64,000 nt of DNA from Tilletia caries (taxonomy: Eukaryota > Basidiomycota > Exobasidiomycetes > Tilletiales > Tilletiaceae), in the NCBI GenBank assembly GCA_032718865.1, contig JALUTQ010000020.1:372001-436000 (forward strand). The letters are read 5' to 3'. Shown piece after piece: positions 21,166 through 33,284 of the stretch. Both the position numbers and the translations under genes were made by a program. A model generated the notes under the pieces. It had not been told where the DNA came from. It was given only the letters and a program-made list of their open reading frames with translations, and ran no database searches. Each line of letters opens with the position of its first letter. The first letter of the stretch is position 1.

Positions 21166-21734
21166 CACTGCCAATCGTCCATGAAGAACTGGGGATAGTC
21201 CTCAGCACGACACGTGAGGATCATCCTCGACGATATCGTGCGATCATCCTACAACCCTCGTGGGATCCACGAGATCTGAGGAGATCCTCAGATAAATGAG
21301 CACCGCCTGCCATAATTTTTGTACAACTTTATTTATTTCTCAACACCAGGTCCTAATTGAGCGCGTCAGCCAGCATTTGAATGATCCCCATGCCCTGGAT
21401 TCGTGTTTCCAAAATTATGTTACATTATATGTTTTTGAACTGGAAATGGTCACTATGTGCTGCGGCGCTGGTGGTTTAGTGGTAGCACCGCTGGATTTCG
21501 AAAAAAAGTCCCGGGTTCGAATCCGGGTGTGAGTACTTTTATTTTTTCCCCTCATTTTTTCTCATTTTTTGGGATTTCTGAGGATGATCGTGGGCTTAAC
21601 ATCTCGTGCGACTCTCAACGATTGAGCCCAAAATGATCGTGGGAAATCCTGGGTCGGGTAAGCCTCACTCAGCCTCACGATGATCCTGCGAGATCCTCGC
21701 GATGGGTGAGGATCCTCGCAGCCGACTGGCAGTG
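21166..21734. mobile_element. Putative 569-bp TIR element (MITE-like) with TA flanks
   Basis: The left end CACTGCCAATCG and the right end CGACTGGCAGTG are imperfect inverted repeats (about 12 of the first 15 bases agree). Both are flanked by TA, as in Tc1/mariner insertions. Both subterminal regions are dense in GATCC, GATCATCC and GAGGATC words in both directions. The interior is noticeably richer in A+T than its surroundings and contains a tRNA-like Pol III unit. There is no coding capacity. A two-base flank is weak evidence alone, so the boundaries are provisional. Confidence 0.5.
21464..21545 (+). ncRNA. tRNA-like Pol III unit (degenerate tRNA or SINE head)
   Basis: An A-box (TGGTTTAGTGG, 21472-21482) and a perfect B-box (GGTTCGAATCC, 21514-21524) are spaced as in a tRNA. 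T runs that could terminate Pol III follow at 21537 and 21542. The acceptor stem does not pair (GCGCTGG against TGTGAGT), the anticodon stem is poor and the T stem has a mismatch. This is therefore unlikely to be a working tRNA. A tRNA pseudogene or tRNA-derived SINE is the best reading. Confidence 0.5.
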
Positions 21735-23360
21735 TAGGAGCACAAGTTTGAGGAGTATTGAGGACGTGAGGAGACAGCGAGTACGCGCTGGCGGGCCGGA
21801 AAGAGCGAGAGGGAGGACCTATGGAAGGCAGGAGAAGGGATGCGGGACGCGTCCAGACGCGTCTGCTGCTCTCTCGTCTCATCTCATCTCAGCGTCACCA
21901 CGTGACGGACAAGTTTGGCAGAGAGCGCAAATCGCCGAACCTCCGGTTCGACGATATAAGCGCAGCCGTCGTGCTGGGGGATAGCTATGGAAGGGTGGCA
22001 GACTCCATCACGAGGGTCTGTGGCGTCTCAGCAGTCAGCACATATGGAAGACGCCGGGTCTGGCTAAGCGAATGAGACGCCAGCGCTTCCGGAATACTTC
22101 CGCTGGACCTCCGAGCTTCCCACCACCGCCAGCTTCAACGACAGCAGCAGCCATCTCGAGAATCACATACACACACACGCAAGCAAGGCAGAGAGTCTCT
22201 CCCGCGTCCTGTCCTCAGCAAGCGCGTTACTCCCTTCCCCCCCGGTCCGGCCCGCTCGCCTCGGCTTTTCAGTCCGGCACCAGCTTTCGCAGCGAGATAG
22301 TCGGTTCGTTCTTCGCTAGCCCTCCCCGCATCTTACAGGTTACACCTCAAGTCAGGCGAAACTTCTGGGTCCTCCGTCACGGCGTCCACCACAACAGCAC
22401 TCAGCAGCGCATACGTAGCAGAGTGCATACAGTCACGCCCGGAGCCTGCCACCTCAGTACTCAGTACTGACGCCTCCAGTGGGCCTAACGCTCAAGCGTA
22501 TCCTCCGACTGCGAACGAGCGCGACCCGCTCTTCTCCGCAAATCCAGGTGGTCATCTCCCACAACACGCAACCCGACCGCCGCGCTTTTCGACACGCATT
22601 CGCCGCTTCGTTCGTCTACCTTGACCACCCTTCCCAACCTCAAGGCGGGAACCTCAGTACACGCCGCGTCACTGCCGCCACGCCATCGCCCAGAAAACAG
22701 GGCTCAAGTTTGTTCCGCCGGAAAATCGGTCTACCGCGCAAGTGAGTCTGGGAAAAAAACGAAAGGGATTCTTGTCTCTGTGCATTGGGGCCCTGACTTG
22801 CTTGAGAACTCATCTCTCCTTCCTTCGTGCGGCGCATTCCATTCAGTCGACAAGAAGGACCGCGCAATCCTCCGGCTGATAACCCCGCCCACGCTCTTGG
22901 CCTCCGCCTCTCCGGATTTGATCGTCTGGACGAGTATTTGCTCGCACGAATCCTTGCCGGTACGTCGTAGCATGTGCCACCCGAGTCCATGCGCCCACAT
23001 CGCTTGGCGCCTGGCGGGGGGAGTCCGGAGCTCCGAGATCTAAAAGCCACCCTTGCTAACCTGCTTTCATCTTTGTTCCCCTTTCCTCTCATCTCGGGCC
23101 TGACCGAAATCGTGGGCCCTGGTCTGGAAATCCCCGCGCAATTCGCCTTCCCCCTTCCTCATCTCCTGAAGGCTGAGCTTGGCTTTACGTCTTTCGCGTC
23201 AAACTCCCCGCTCCCATCGTTTTCTTCCGTTGCCTTGTGCACGTCTAGCTGTGCATATTAGCATCGAAGCCAGGCCGTGCCCCCCCTTCCCCTGCTCTTA
23301 CGTCGTTGCCTCCCACCCTTCCCTCTTCGCCACCCTTTGTCCCTCAACCCCGTCTTCGTC
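21735..23360. other. Upstream region of the LARP1-like gene
   Basis: About 1.6 kb. At 21944-21965 lies the box CTCCGGTTCGACGATATAAG, closely related to the one upstream of SF3B5. A short upstream ORF of about 22 codons starts near 21988. The rest is pyrimidine-rich and probably holds a long 5' UTR, perhaps with introns. I see no other gene. Confidence 0.4.
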
Positions 23361-26300
23361 ATGTCGGTGTGGGCCAACGCGGCTGGGAAACCACAGCTCA
23401 CCTACGCGGAACGGCTGCGGCGCGCCACACAAGCAAGCTCGTCGTCTCCCACCAACCCGTCTTCGTTATCTACGTCGACCACGTCATCGTCCTTAGGTGC
23501 TTCAAGTAGTGGCGCAGTCTCATCCTCTTCGTCTTCCTCCTCTGCCACCGCTCACGGGGCGCCGTCCTCACAGCCCTCGTCATCGCCCCGACAGACACTC
23601 GTCATCTCGTCTCCATTGGCCTCGTCTTCAGCCACATCCGCTTCCAACGCGACAATATCACCGCTTAACGGCGCGAAGATCGGTTCTGGCACAGTCGCTG
23701 ACAGGTCATCTGGCTCAGCAACAGTTTCCGGCACTGCAAGCTCAGGAGAGCAAAAAGCGAGTGCTTCCTCAAGGCCAGCTACAGGCAGGGGAAGCCTGAG
23801 CGGAGCATCGCTGACCGGTGCTTCGTCCTCGCCCCTGAGCTCGCAAGCAGTCACCGCCAGTGCAAGTGTGAATGGCGATGACGCCGCCTCCACCACCCAT
23901 TCGGTCAACACCGAGTCCTCATCTTCTGCCGCCCCCAGCACAAGCACCGCGCCTACGAGCGTTAACAGCCCCAGTGCACCCGCGTCCAGCGTCCTCTCCA
24001 AGTCGTCCAGCGTTGCCAATCTCTCCGCATACAGCATAGCAGGAGCCAATGGTTCGAGTAGCACAACGCCCGCTGCGAGTGCTGCTGCACCTTCTTCTTC
24101 CACAGCTTCTGCTCCGATCAACGTATGGGAAGTGAGGAAGCAGGCTATGCTGGAGAAGCAGAAGCAGCAGGAGGAAGTGCAGCGGAAAGCTCGGTTGCAG
24201 GGCAAGCAGGCTAAAGACGCAGCCAAGGCGGAGGCGGGGACGGCTTCTGCACCAACCACTACCGAGTCAAATCCGAGCTCGGCGGCGGCGGCTAAGAACG
24301 CGGCGGATCGAAAGAATGGAGGTGGCAACGTCAAGGCTCCCTCGCCATCGACGACAATATCGTCGAATGCGGGCCGACCGTCAGGGTCAGCTTCGAGTGT
24401 TGCTGCTGCTACTGCGACACAGACACATCCCACCAAAAGTTCTGCTTCCGGCGCTCAACAGGGTCGTACCGCCACAAGCCATTCGAATGCCAGTGCAACG
24501 CGTGGTGCTGGTGCCGCGGGATCTACCACTTCGACGAAGGCGAGCAGACATCAGCCCTCCTCGTCGACGGTTTCTGCCGCCAGTCCGTCCGCGTTGTCGG
24601 CCACCGCCACAGCCACGGCGTCGAAAGCGGACCGATCTGCGGCGCAGCAGGGCGCGACGACGGCAGGCCCTACCACATTTGGAGATGGTGCTGTCCAGGA
24701 AGGGCGGCGCGGTTCTGAGGCCGAGGTTGGGAAGCGTGGCCGGGGGAAGGCTGTTGCTGGTGGTGGTGATGATAATGACGGCGGCGTGGAGAAGCGAAGA
24801 GAGGAAGAGGAGGGTACTGCGAGGGTAGGCACGGGCCGTGCCGGACGGGAGTCTGTTGGTTCGAGCGCCCATGCTGGTAGAAGGACGACGACTGAAGGCT
24901 CTGTGATTGAGGATTTACATCCTAGCTCTCGTTCGAGTAGTGAGTGGCACTTCTGCTCGGGAAACATCTGTCGGGCAAGTGATTTCTGACCAGCTTCTTC
25001 TTTTTTCTGAAATTTGAAATCGTTCCACAGACATTGACTCGACGATCGCGACGACTCCGACCTCCCATTCGAGCGAGGTAGGCTTGCTTGATTCGCCATC
25101 GATCCGCGATACTTCCTCGTCAACCCTGAACGGAGCTGCCATGCCGTTCTATTCTCCCTCCATGGTCGCCCACATGGGCCATCACCCGCACCACGCCGCC
25201 ATGGCCTACGCCCATCCGCACCAACATCAACATACCCACCACCACGGCTACGCGCCCGATCTCGGGCCCGTACCGCTCGCCCCGCTTCCGCCACCGGTGA
25301 CGATGTCGACCGCCTCGGCTCCCGGGGCGACGAACACGCCGGCCTCATCGCGCTCGGTCTCGCTGCTCCGGTCGCCTCCTCAGCCGAGCACGGACTACGA
25401 CAATACGTGGCTGGAACGGATCCATATGCTGAATGGCGGGCAGAATATGCCGGTGTATGGCCCGCTCACGCTAGCTTCGACGAGGAAGTATGCTGGGGAC
25501 GGGGATGATGGGGATGGGGACCGGGACGTGGAGGAGGGCAGTGTGGCGCGCGGTGACGCTGCGTCGTCGTCGAGAGTGGGGAGTGGGAACGCGTCGAGTA
25601 TAGCTGGGTCTGCTATTGAGGACCTTGCTGCTGTGCCCTTTGAGAAGGGGGCGGCCGCGGCTGAACTTGCCAGTCTGAGCGCCCATGCTCAACACGCGAG
25701 CAGGGAAGCGACATATGCGGGAGCTCAGGATCAAGCGCAGGCCCACCTGCTCATGCTGCAGCAGCAGCAGCAACATGCACAGGCGCAGGCACAGTCGGCG
25801 GGCATGATGTACCCTGACACGCGAAGTCGGGCGAGGAGGAGGTCGAGCACGGGGCATAAGGGTCGGAAAGCGGGCGCACTGGCTGCGCTCGCGTCCGCGC
25901 CGCCCGGCTCCAAAGAGAAGTCGAGGCATGATGGTTCGAGCATGGGCAACGGTTCCGCGGCGCCTTCGGCTGCTGGTGATGGCACGGATGGAGAAGCAAC
26001 AGGGGCAGCAGCAGCCGAAGAGGGTACCAGTCATCCCGGTGGCGTCATCATCCCGCCTTCGCTGGACGACACGCAGAGCTGGCCGATCCCGCTGGATGCG
26101 AGAAGTGCGAGGGAACACGACCGGGCTGTGCAGGTGCAGGCGAGAGACCGGGTGATGAGTGCTGCGGCTGCGCAGGCGGCTGCTATGGCTGCTGCTGTGG
26201 GTGCTTCTGCCGCTGCTGCGTCGTCGTCGTTGGGGAAGATGGCTGCGCCTGCGATGAATGGACGGTCGGTGTCGATGATGTCGAATGCGAGTGGGAGCAC

Positions 26301-28065
26301 GAGCGGTGGGGGTGGGGGTGGTAAGATGGACGGAAGGGGGAAAAATTCGGGAGCAGCAGGAGGAGGAAAGAAAGGGAAGGGACAAGGGGCGGTGGTGTCG
26401 TCGCAACATCAGGGCCAGGGTCAAGATCGAGGGGCGGTCCAGATTGCTGTCCCAGGCGGATCCGAGTCGAGATCTGTCGGTGGCGCTGAGGGTCCTAATG
26501 AGCGCACGCCGAGCGAGGCCAAGGGGAAAGGCATTGACGGTGCAGGTGTGCAAACTCCTGCGAGCAGGAAGGGCCCGCTTTCGAAGCCTTTGGACATCCA
26601 AGTTGCCCGTGCGATGGGAGGTGGCGAAGGTAGTGGTAGCGGCAGCGGCAGCGGTAGCTCGCTTTCGCCCCGCCCGGCCCACTTACCTGCAACGCCAACT
26701 GCGTCCCTCGTCATACCCCCGCTCGCCTCGCCTGGGATCAACGGGCCCGCCCGCGGACAGAGCCCGTTCAACAGCAACAGCGCCGCGCAAACGCGTGCGG
26801 GCTATGCACGCATGGCGAATGGCACGGCTCCGTCTGGGCATGCCTCTTACGATCACCTTTCGAACGGCGGAGGGCCCGGGCCCGGGCCTGGGCTGGCTGT
26901 GAATGTGGGCATGTCGTACCACCCCGCGTTGGCCGCCTCGATGTGGAACGGCACCCCGTCGTCTCCCCTTCCGTACCACCGTCCGCACAGGATCAACAAG
27001 GATGGCTCCTTCTCGCCTACGCGGGCGGTTGACTATGCCTCGAATGGAGGCTATTACGGTGGTGGGATGGCGGACGGGACGTACGCTGGGTCCAGCGGTT
27101 CGGGCTATGCTCGAGGAATGGGCGGGAAGAGAGGACGGGGTGGCCGTGGTGGGTGGCGAGGTGGCGGATCGGGGGGCTCGGGTCCGCGGAATCGGGAGTA
27201 CTCCCTATCTGCGTCTGCAGCTCAACACGCCGCGACGGTAGACTCTGCGCACGGACAGAGTCTAGCCGGGTACGATCCTCGGTATGCGGGCTCGATGACG
27301 CCGACGGTGCCGCAGGTGTACTACGTGCCTTACCCTGTTCCTGTGCCGTATGCCACGTCGGCTTCGCGGGCGGAGAGCAACGAGGCATCCTCTGTGGCAG
27401 ATGGAGGTGCTGCCGTTGGGGCAAGGACGGTCTCGGAGCCGGCGTCTGACGCGGGCGGGGCTACCTCCTCAAGAGCGGCGTCGGATGGAACCTCGACACC
27501 TGCGGCTGGGTACATGGCCTGGCAGCAACCAGGGTCGGCAGCGCCGTACTCGTACTACAATGGGATACCGGTGGTGAACACGAGCTGGATGATGAACGTG
27601 GCGTCACCGGACGCGGTGCGCGCTCAAGCGCTCAGCCAGCTCGACTTCTACTTCTCGCCCCGGAACCTGGAGGGCGACTTCTTCCTGCGGCAACGGATGG
27701 ACTCGCATGGCTGGGTGTCCATCCCCATCGTGGCCGCGTTCAAGAAGGTCCGACAGATCACGACGGACGTGAATGTGATCCGGGACGCGATGCTGTACAG
27801 CTATAACCTGGAGGTGGACATGGAGAATTGGAGGGTGAGGAAGAGGTATGGGTGGGAGGAGTATGTGTTGCCGGTTGAACAGCAGGTGGCTGCTCTTCCG
27901 CAGTCGCAGCAGGAAGAGGGCGGTCACGCTGCGTCGGCTAATGGAGGGATGGGGCATGAGGGTAAAGGTCACGCTTCGGTGCATGAAGGCGAGAGTCGGC
28001 AAACAGGGATGAGCTTCGAAGGCGGTCAGAGCACTGTCGATGCGACGACGACGACTTCGACATGA
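23361..28065 (+). CDS. La-related protein, LARP1-like RNA-binding protein
   Basis: Two exons (23361-24939 and 25031-28065) give 1537 residues. The first 1380 are low-complexity: Ser/Thr/Ala-rich, then His-rich (HHPHHAAMAYAHPHQHQHTHHH), Gln/Gly-rich and an RGG-like stretch (GKRGRGGRGGWRGGGSGG). A La motif occupies about residues 1385-1465: QALSQLDFYFSPRNLEGDFFLRQ, then GWVSIPIVAAFKKVRQIT and VIRDAM. The FYFSPRNL form is typical of LARP1/Slf1/Sro9. These proteins bind mRNA ends and adjust translation, especially of ribosomal-protein mRNAs. Only about 75 residues follow the La motif, so neither an RRM nor the DM15 cap-binding repeats of animal LARP1 are present. The start MSVWANAAGKPQLTYAERLRR fits the family. 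Confidence 0.88.
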
Positions 28066-28762
28066 TCCCCCCTCTTAGGCCTTGGCATTCGTCACGGGCA
28101 CTGGCTACTCGCATGCTCATTTCGTCTTCCGGTGACATCGTGCGCCCGATACCAACCCTCTATTGTTCGCCTTCTCTTTGCCTCGCCTGTGCCACGCTCT
28201 CCTCCTGTCACCCATCTTGTTCCCGCCAAAGCAGGGCACTTTCCCGCGTTGCCCATATTCAGCGTCAGCTCTCCTCCCCTCCGAGGACCTCAAGAAGTCG
28301 ATGGCGCATCTCCAAACACAAGCGGCACGACGCCATCCATTTTTTCTCTTCTGGGCTGGGACAATCCGTGAACTCGATTTTACTATCACATTTCGCCGCA
28401 GCCGCCCCTGCGACCCTCCTTCCGTCCGGGCTACTTCGACTCGATTCCCTGACGTCGGGATCCAGCCCCCAGCCCGCGGCTATTCGCGCACTTTTCTACA
28501 AGAAGCGGACCTCGACCCGCGAGCCTTCGAATACACGGGGGGCAATTTCTTTGGCCCCCACTTCCTTCCCCATCAGGCGCTTTCATTTTCTTTTATGCTC
28601 GGGTTCCTCCGACCCTGCCAACTCGACCCCTCCATCCTCTTCGCGGCCCCCCGGTCGCGCCATGCTCAAGAAAAGTACATCTACACGCGCACACACGCAC
28701 CTTCACACACACACACAACATTTCCTCAATTTGTAAGAACAAAAAGGGCCGTTCCCTTTCCT

Positions 28763-28802
<40 letters not shown>

Positions 28803-29229
28803 ATATTCCTTCCTATCCTTCACCACTCTGGTCCAAGGCAGTCTGGGGGCGAACCCGGCGCAGCAGCCTGCAGCGAAGATTTCAGGGGATTCCCATCATG
28901 TCTTCGTCGTCCCCTTCCCTCTCGTTCTCTTACCCGCTTTCCAAGATACATAAAAATTCCCTCCCAATGCAGTCAACGATAAGGCCACGTTTGAACCTGT
29001 TCTGCACCATGGCTTGACATTGGCTCCCTGTCTGGCTTCCATGCTGTGCCGCGTCTGTGCTATTCTTTGATGAGGTCGAGGGGCTGCTCATCGCTCATCA
29101 CGCCATCCTCCTTGGTTGACGATGACCTCGACGAAGGGGAGAGCGAGGGAGGCGACTGACTCTTTCCTTCGCACCTTCCACCACTTACATCACTTACATA
29201 CACCCGTTAGTTGTCTGAGGAAAATCGTC
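28066..29229. other. Intergenic with CA and CT microsatellites
   Basis: About 1.2 kb between LARP1-like and the CoA-binding gene. It contains a CA run (about 28705-28718) and a long CT run (28766-28801). Open frames are low-complexity shadows. Confidence 0.5.
28766..28801. repeat. (CT)n microsatellite, about 18 units
   Basis: Uninterrupted CT dinucleotides, upstream of the CoA-binding protein gene. Confidence 0.9.
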
Positions 29230-29857
29230 ATGTCGTCCGCCGCGCTCAAGACTTTCTTCACCTCTGAGGCGTACGCCGTCGTTGGAGCGAGCAAGGATCC
29301 ATCCAAGTTTGGGTACAAGGTGAGCATGGCATGTCGCAGTGGCGGGACGGGAGCCGGAAAGGAAAGGAAAGAAAAAGGAACAGCTGACTCGTCACTCATC
29401 ACTCTCGCAAACCCAGGTCCTCAAGTGGTACGAGTCCGCCGGGCTCTCGGTCACGCCCGTCCACCCCAAGGAGCCCGAGATCGAGGGCCTCAAGACGGTG
29501 GCGTCCCTCTCCGACCTGCCCGCCGATTCGCGAACCAAGACGAGCATCTCGGTCATCACCCCGCCCAAGGTCACCCTCGGCGTCGTTCAGTCGGCCGTCG
29601 AGTTGGGCATCAACGCCATCTGGCTCCAGCCTGGTGCGGAGGATGCTGCTGTGGGTGAGTCTCGCGTTTCGCCCCTCCTTCCCCCTCTTTGCTCGGCCTT
29701 GGGGTCGCTGGGGGCTCAATAATTCGGATTTGTTCTTCCTTCTGCAGTCGATTGGATCAAGGGCCAGCCCAGCGAGACTCAAGACAAGGTCATCTACGGC
29801 GGACCATGCATCCTCGTCAAGGGCCGACAGCTCGCTCAAGAGCAAGGTCGTCTTTGA
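29230..29857 (+). CDS. CoA-binding domain protein (YccU-like)
   Basis: Exons 29230-29319, 29417-29654 and 29748-29857 give 145 residues, the usual length of stand-alone CoA-binding (Rossmann) proteins. Motifs are YAVVGASKDPSKFGYKVLKW (nucleotide-binding loop), VTPVHPKEPEIEGL, VITPPKVTLGVVQ and AIWLQPGAED followed by a final ILVKGR-type segment. The bacterial YccU group binds CoA; the cellular role in fungi is unknown to me. An in-frame ATG at 29116 would add 38 Ser/Thr/His/Arg-rich residues, possibly a mitochondrial presequence. I chose 29230 because it matches the family start. Confidence 0.88.
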
Positions 29858-30196
29858 AGGAATCAAATGATCCGTGGTGTCCAAAACGCAGCCTCTCTCC
29901 CAGCGCGCTGTCAATCCATCCTTTATTCAACCTGGTATCTGGACTCTGGCCTTCTTGACTGTGTTCCACGGAGACGCAGCCTGAAGGGGAGGAAGAATAC
30001 AGTGTATTGGGCAGCAGTCAGGATATGCAGACAGTCAGTAGTCAAGGAACGAAGAACAAGTTTTGCAAAGTCCAAATAACAGACCGGGAAGATATCGTAA
30101 CGAGCGAGCGGCCTAACGTGCTTCAGACGCGGACCTTCGCCTTCAGGCCGTCATGGCAGACAAATGTTCCGGGGAGGGCATACAAGGGGGGACCCT
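29858..30196. other. Intergenic, convergent 3' regions
   Basis: About 340 bases between the CoA-binding gene (+) and the NAD kinase stop (-). I see no further feature. Confidence 0.6.
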
Positions 30197-33100
30197 TCAT
30201 TCGTCCCCAGCTGAGTCCGAGTCGCTACTGTCGTCGCCGTACACAACGAGCGCAGCGCCCTGCCGTTTCCCCCGCCTGAGGCCTGCCGTCCCGTCCGTCC
30301 CACCACTGCTAACACTGCTACCCCCTCCGCCTCCACCGTTCCCACCACCGCCAGGACCTACATCGCTGCGCTGGGAACTACTACTCGCTGCACTGCTCAT
30401 GCTGCCGCTCGTCCCGCTGCTGGCGCCACCGCCGCCGCCGCCGCTTTCCCCCTCCCCCAGCCCAGCCGCGGACGAACCGCCCGGGCCTGTAACGTCGGCA
30501 GGAGAGTGTCCAGCACCATCCCTCCGCTCGTCCTTCCCAGACTCCCCTCTCCCAGAAGCAGAAGCAGAAGCAGTACAAGTCGACTGCTTCGTCCCAGCAC
30601 CTTTCACATCTCCCCCTCCTCCTCCTCCCTCGCCACCACCCCCCTTCCCAGTCCCACTCGAAATCTGCCTAGCCATCCCCGGATGATGCATCTGCATCTG
30701 CGCCCCTGCCAACCCACCCACATTCACACCCGGGCTCGCCGCCGCCGCCCGAACGCCCGCCTCGGCCGTGTCCCGCAGGATGGGCGACAACTTGCGGAGC
30801 GCACTTAGCGTTCCTGTGCCCACGCTCAGCCCGCCGGACCGACGACGGAGGTCCGAGGCGAGGTCGGAGAGACTGGCTGGGTTGGAGCCGTGGCGTGAGC
30901 GGGATGAGGAGCCGCCGCCGGTGCCGCCGCTGCCGCTCTGTGCCTGTGTTTCGCTGTTCAGACTTACGTACGAGCTGTTATTCCGCGTGCGCGAGAGCGG
31001 GCTGTTTGCCCGGGTCACGACGGCGCTCGAGTCGGTAATGTCGTACTCCTCCTCGCGCTCCTCCTCATCTTCGTCGTCATCGTCGTCGTCGTCATCATCG
31101 TCCTCCTCCTCATCATCCTCAGTCTCTTCATCATCGTCCACATCCACCACGACCTCCTTGTCGGTTTGTGTGCTGTCACCCTTCTTGGCTTTTGCTTGCG
31201 CATTGCTTGGCCTATCGGTCTCCTGCCCTGATTTTGGCGCGTCTGACACTGCCGGACCACTGTTCCCGTTGATCCAGAGAGGTCCACCGTTCGGCACTTT
31301 GGAAGTGCTTGCATAATCTGACGCAATGACGTCCTTCTTCGATGCTTCCTTCTTGCCAGTACCGCCCGTGCTCGTCTTCGCCCGCCGTACTTGCCCATCC
31401 GCCGCAGAGTTTCCCTTCCCAGCCTCTCCACCGGGCACTTCGGGAGCCTCAGCAGGTACCAACGCCGCCGAGCTTCCCTCCCTCCTCTTCGCCTTTGCCG
31501 AATTTTCCTTCTCCTTCGTCTTCGGCCTGGCCCCATCCCCCTCATTATCCTCTAAAACAACAAAGCTCTTCTGCTTCTGCCGCTCGTTCCACTTCAGCGT
31601 CCGTGAGATGGAGTGGAACCAGTCGATACTCTGGTCCTCCGCGCACACCGTCGGGAACGGGTAGCGCGACGCGGTCACTTTGATGTGGTCGCCCTGTCGG
31701 AGCTCGACGCGGCCTCGGCCGTCGAAGGAGGCCCAGGCGGCAGAGCGGGAGGAGTAGGGCACTGCGATGCGGAGTTCCATGCTGTCGGGGAGAAGCATGG
31801 GTCGGAAGGAGAGGGTGTGAGGGCAGATGGGAGTGAGTAGGATGGCAGGGATTTCGGGGTGAGCGAGCGATCCGCCTGCCGAGAGCTGCAGATCGCGTGA
31901 GAAAGGGGGAGGTCAGTGTGCCTTTACTTGGCTGCACGTGAAGGGGAAAAGTGGACGCACTGAGTATGCCGTGCTGCCAGTTGGCGTACTGATGCACAAC
32001 CCGTCGGCCTGGACCGTCGTCATATGATGCTCATCGCCAAAGACCTCCAACAGGCTCACATACGGACTCGGCCCGCGATCGACGACCAGATCATTCAAGA
32101 TCTCAAACGTCTCCGCGGGTCGGGTGGTGAAACACATGACCTCCTTATCCTTCTTGCTCTCCCTGTTGTGCGTCGTCCTTGTCTTGTCGGTATCGAGACA
32201 TTGCAGACGATGTCGGCCTTTGACTTTGGCAGCGATCTCGTCCTCGTCCGGGTTTTCCTCGATCTCGAAGCCGTCGAGTTCCGAGCCAGGGCTGTCCTGG
32301 CCCTCGATGGCATCCCACCCGACCTCTCGGATCTCGCGCAGCATGATTTCTCCCGTCTTCCCACTTCGGATCGCGCGACGTCGACAGCGGCTCTGAGATG
32401 GGGTGGTGGGTAGCTCGGCGCGGTAGACGGTCGCGGTGAACCGCATGCGCAAGTTTACGCGAATGCCCTTGTCGAGAGCGGTTTGGAGGACCTTCTGGTA
32501 GTGGGTGAAGTCAAAGTTGGTGAGGAAGCCGAGAGAGCCGAGGCTGAAGGGCAAGATGGGCGGGACGATACGCTGGAAGAGCCAAGAGGCGAAGAGCACG
32601 GTTCCGTCTCCACCGAGCTGAAAAAAGGTCGCCGTATGCAGAACAAAGAAAGTGTGAGTACGCATGTGCGCGCGCGCGTGTGTGTCCGCGCTGTAGAAAA
32701 AGTAGCTGGAACAAACTCACCGTGACTACGAGATCGAAGAGCTGTGGGAAGCGCGAGCACATCTCGCTTGTCCAATACCTCAACTGCCCCTCCTCATCAT
32801 TATCCTCCTCCTCCTGCATCTCCGCCGGACTCTCACCCGTGACTTTACTCGCGCCATTCGGCTCGCCCTCCCCGCGCTGCTCGCGCACCATATCGATATT
32901 ATCCGCCGAGGGCGTCCGATGGAGACCGCCGCCCGCCTTCTGGTCCTCCATCTCCATGCACTTCTTCGGATGCGCCGTTTCCGAGGGTTCGAACAGGGCG
33001 GGGTACTCGGCCCGGATGGCGCGCGCATCGAAGCGCTTGCTGCCCCTGAGCTGGGCATCCACGTAGACGACGAGGCCGCGCTGTTTTCCCGGTCGCTTGT

Positions 33101-33284
33101 TGAGCATGAGCCAGAGGGCGAGTTCGCGCGTGAGGCGGATCAGGTGGTTGTCCCGCGCCTTGGTTATGATGAGCACGGAGCGGACGGAGGAGTCGAGCTG
33201 GACGCGCGCGCGGCCGAGCTGTTTGGACACCTCACGCACGCCGACGGCTGTCTCGGCCAGTTGGTGGGTGAGATTGCGGGACAT
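30197..33284 (-). CDS. NAD(H) kinase (UTR1-like) with long acidic C-terminal tail
   Basis: Exons 33284-32721, 32617-31961 and 31885-30197 give 969 residues. The kinase domain shows the diagnostic GGDG motif (LGGDGTVLFASWLFQ, split by an intron just before it), FSLGSLGFLTNFDF, the GSTAYS motif (ISTPTGSTAYS) and LSAGGSLAHPEIPAILLTPICPH, followed by the conserved LPDSMELRI strand. By family it phosphorylates NAD to NADP in the cytosol. Within the domain, an acidic, basic-flanked insertion of about 60 residues follows LREIREVGWD. After about residue 515 comes a tail of roughly 450 residues: Lys/Glu-rich, then a nearly unbroken Asp/Glu run (about 31035-31140), then Ser/Gly-rich sequence. The tail is far longer than in yeast UTR1 and has no recognisable domain. 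Confidence 0.93.

Noticed and set aside
21464..21533. A functional tRNA gene
   Set aside because: A and B boxes are good, but the acceptor and anticodon stems do not pair and the T stem has a mismatch.
23552..24436. 294-codon minus-strand frame opposite the LARP1-like gene
   Set aside because: Shadow of Ser/Ala-rich coding sequence; the sense strand is supported by the La motif and a clean intron.
25471..26682. 403-codon minus-strand frame opposite LARP1-like exon 2
   Set aside because: Arg/Ser/His-rich shadow of low-complexity coding DNA.
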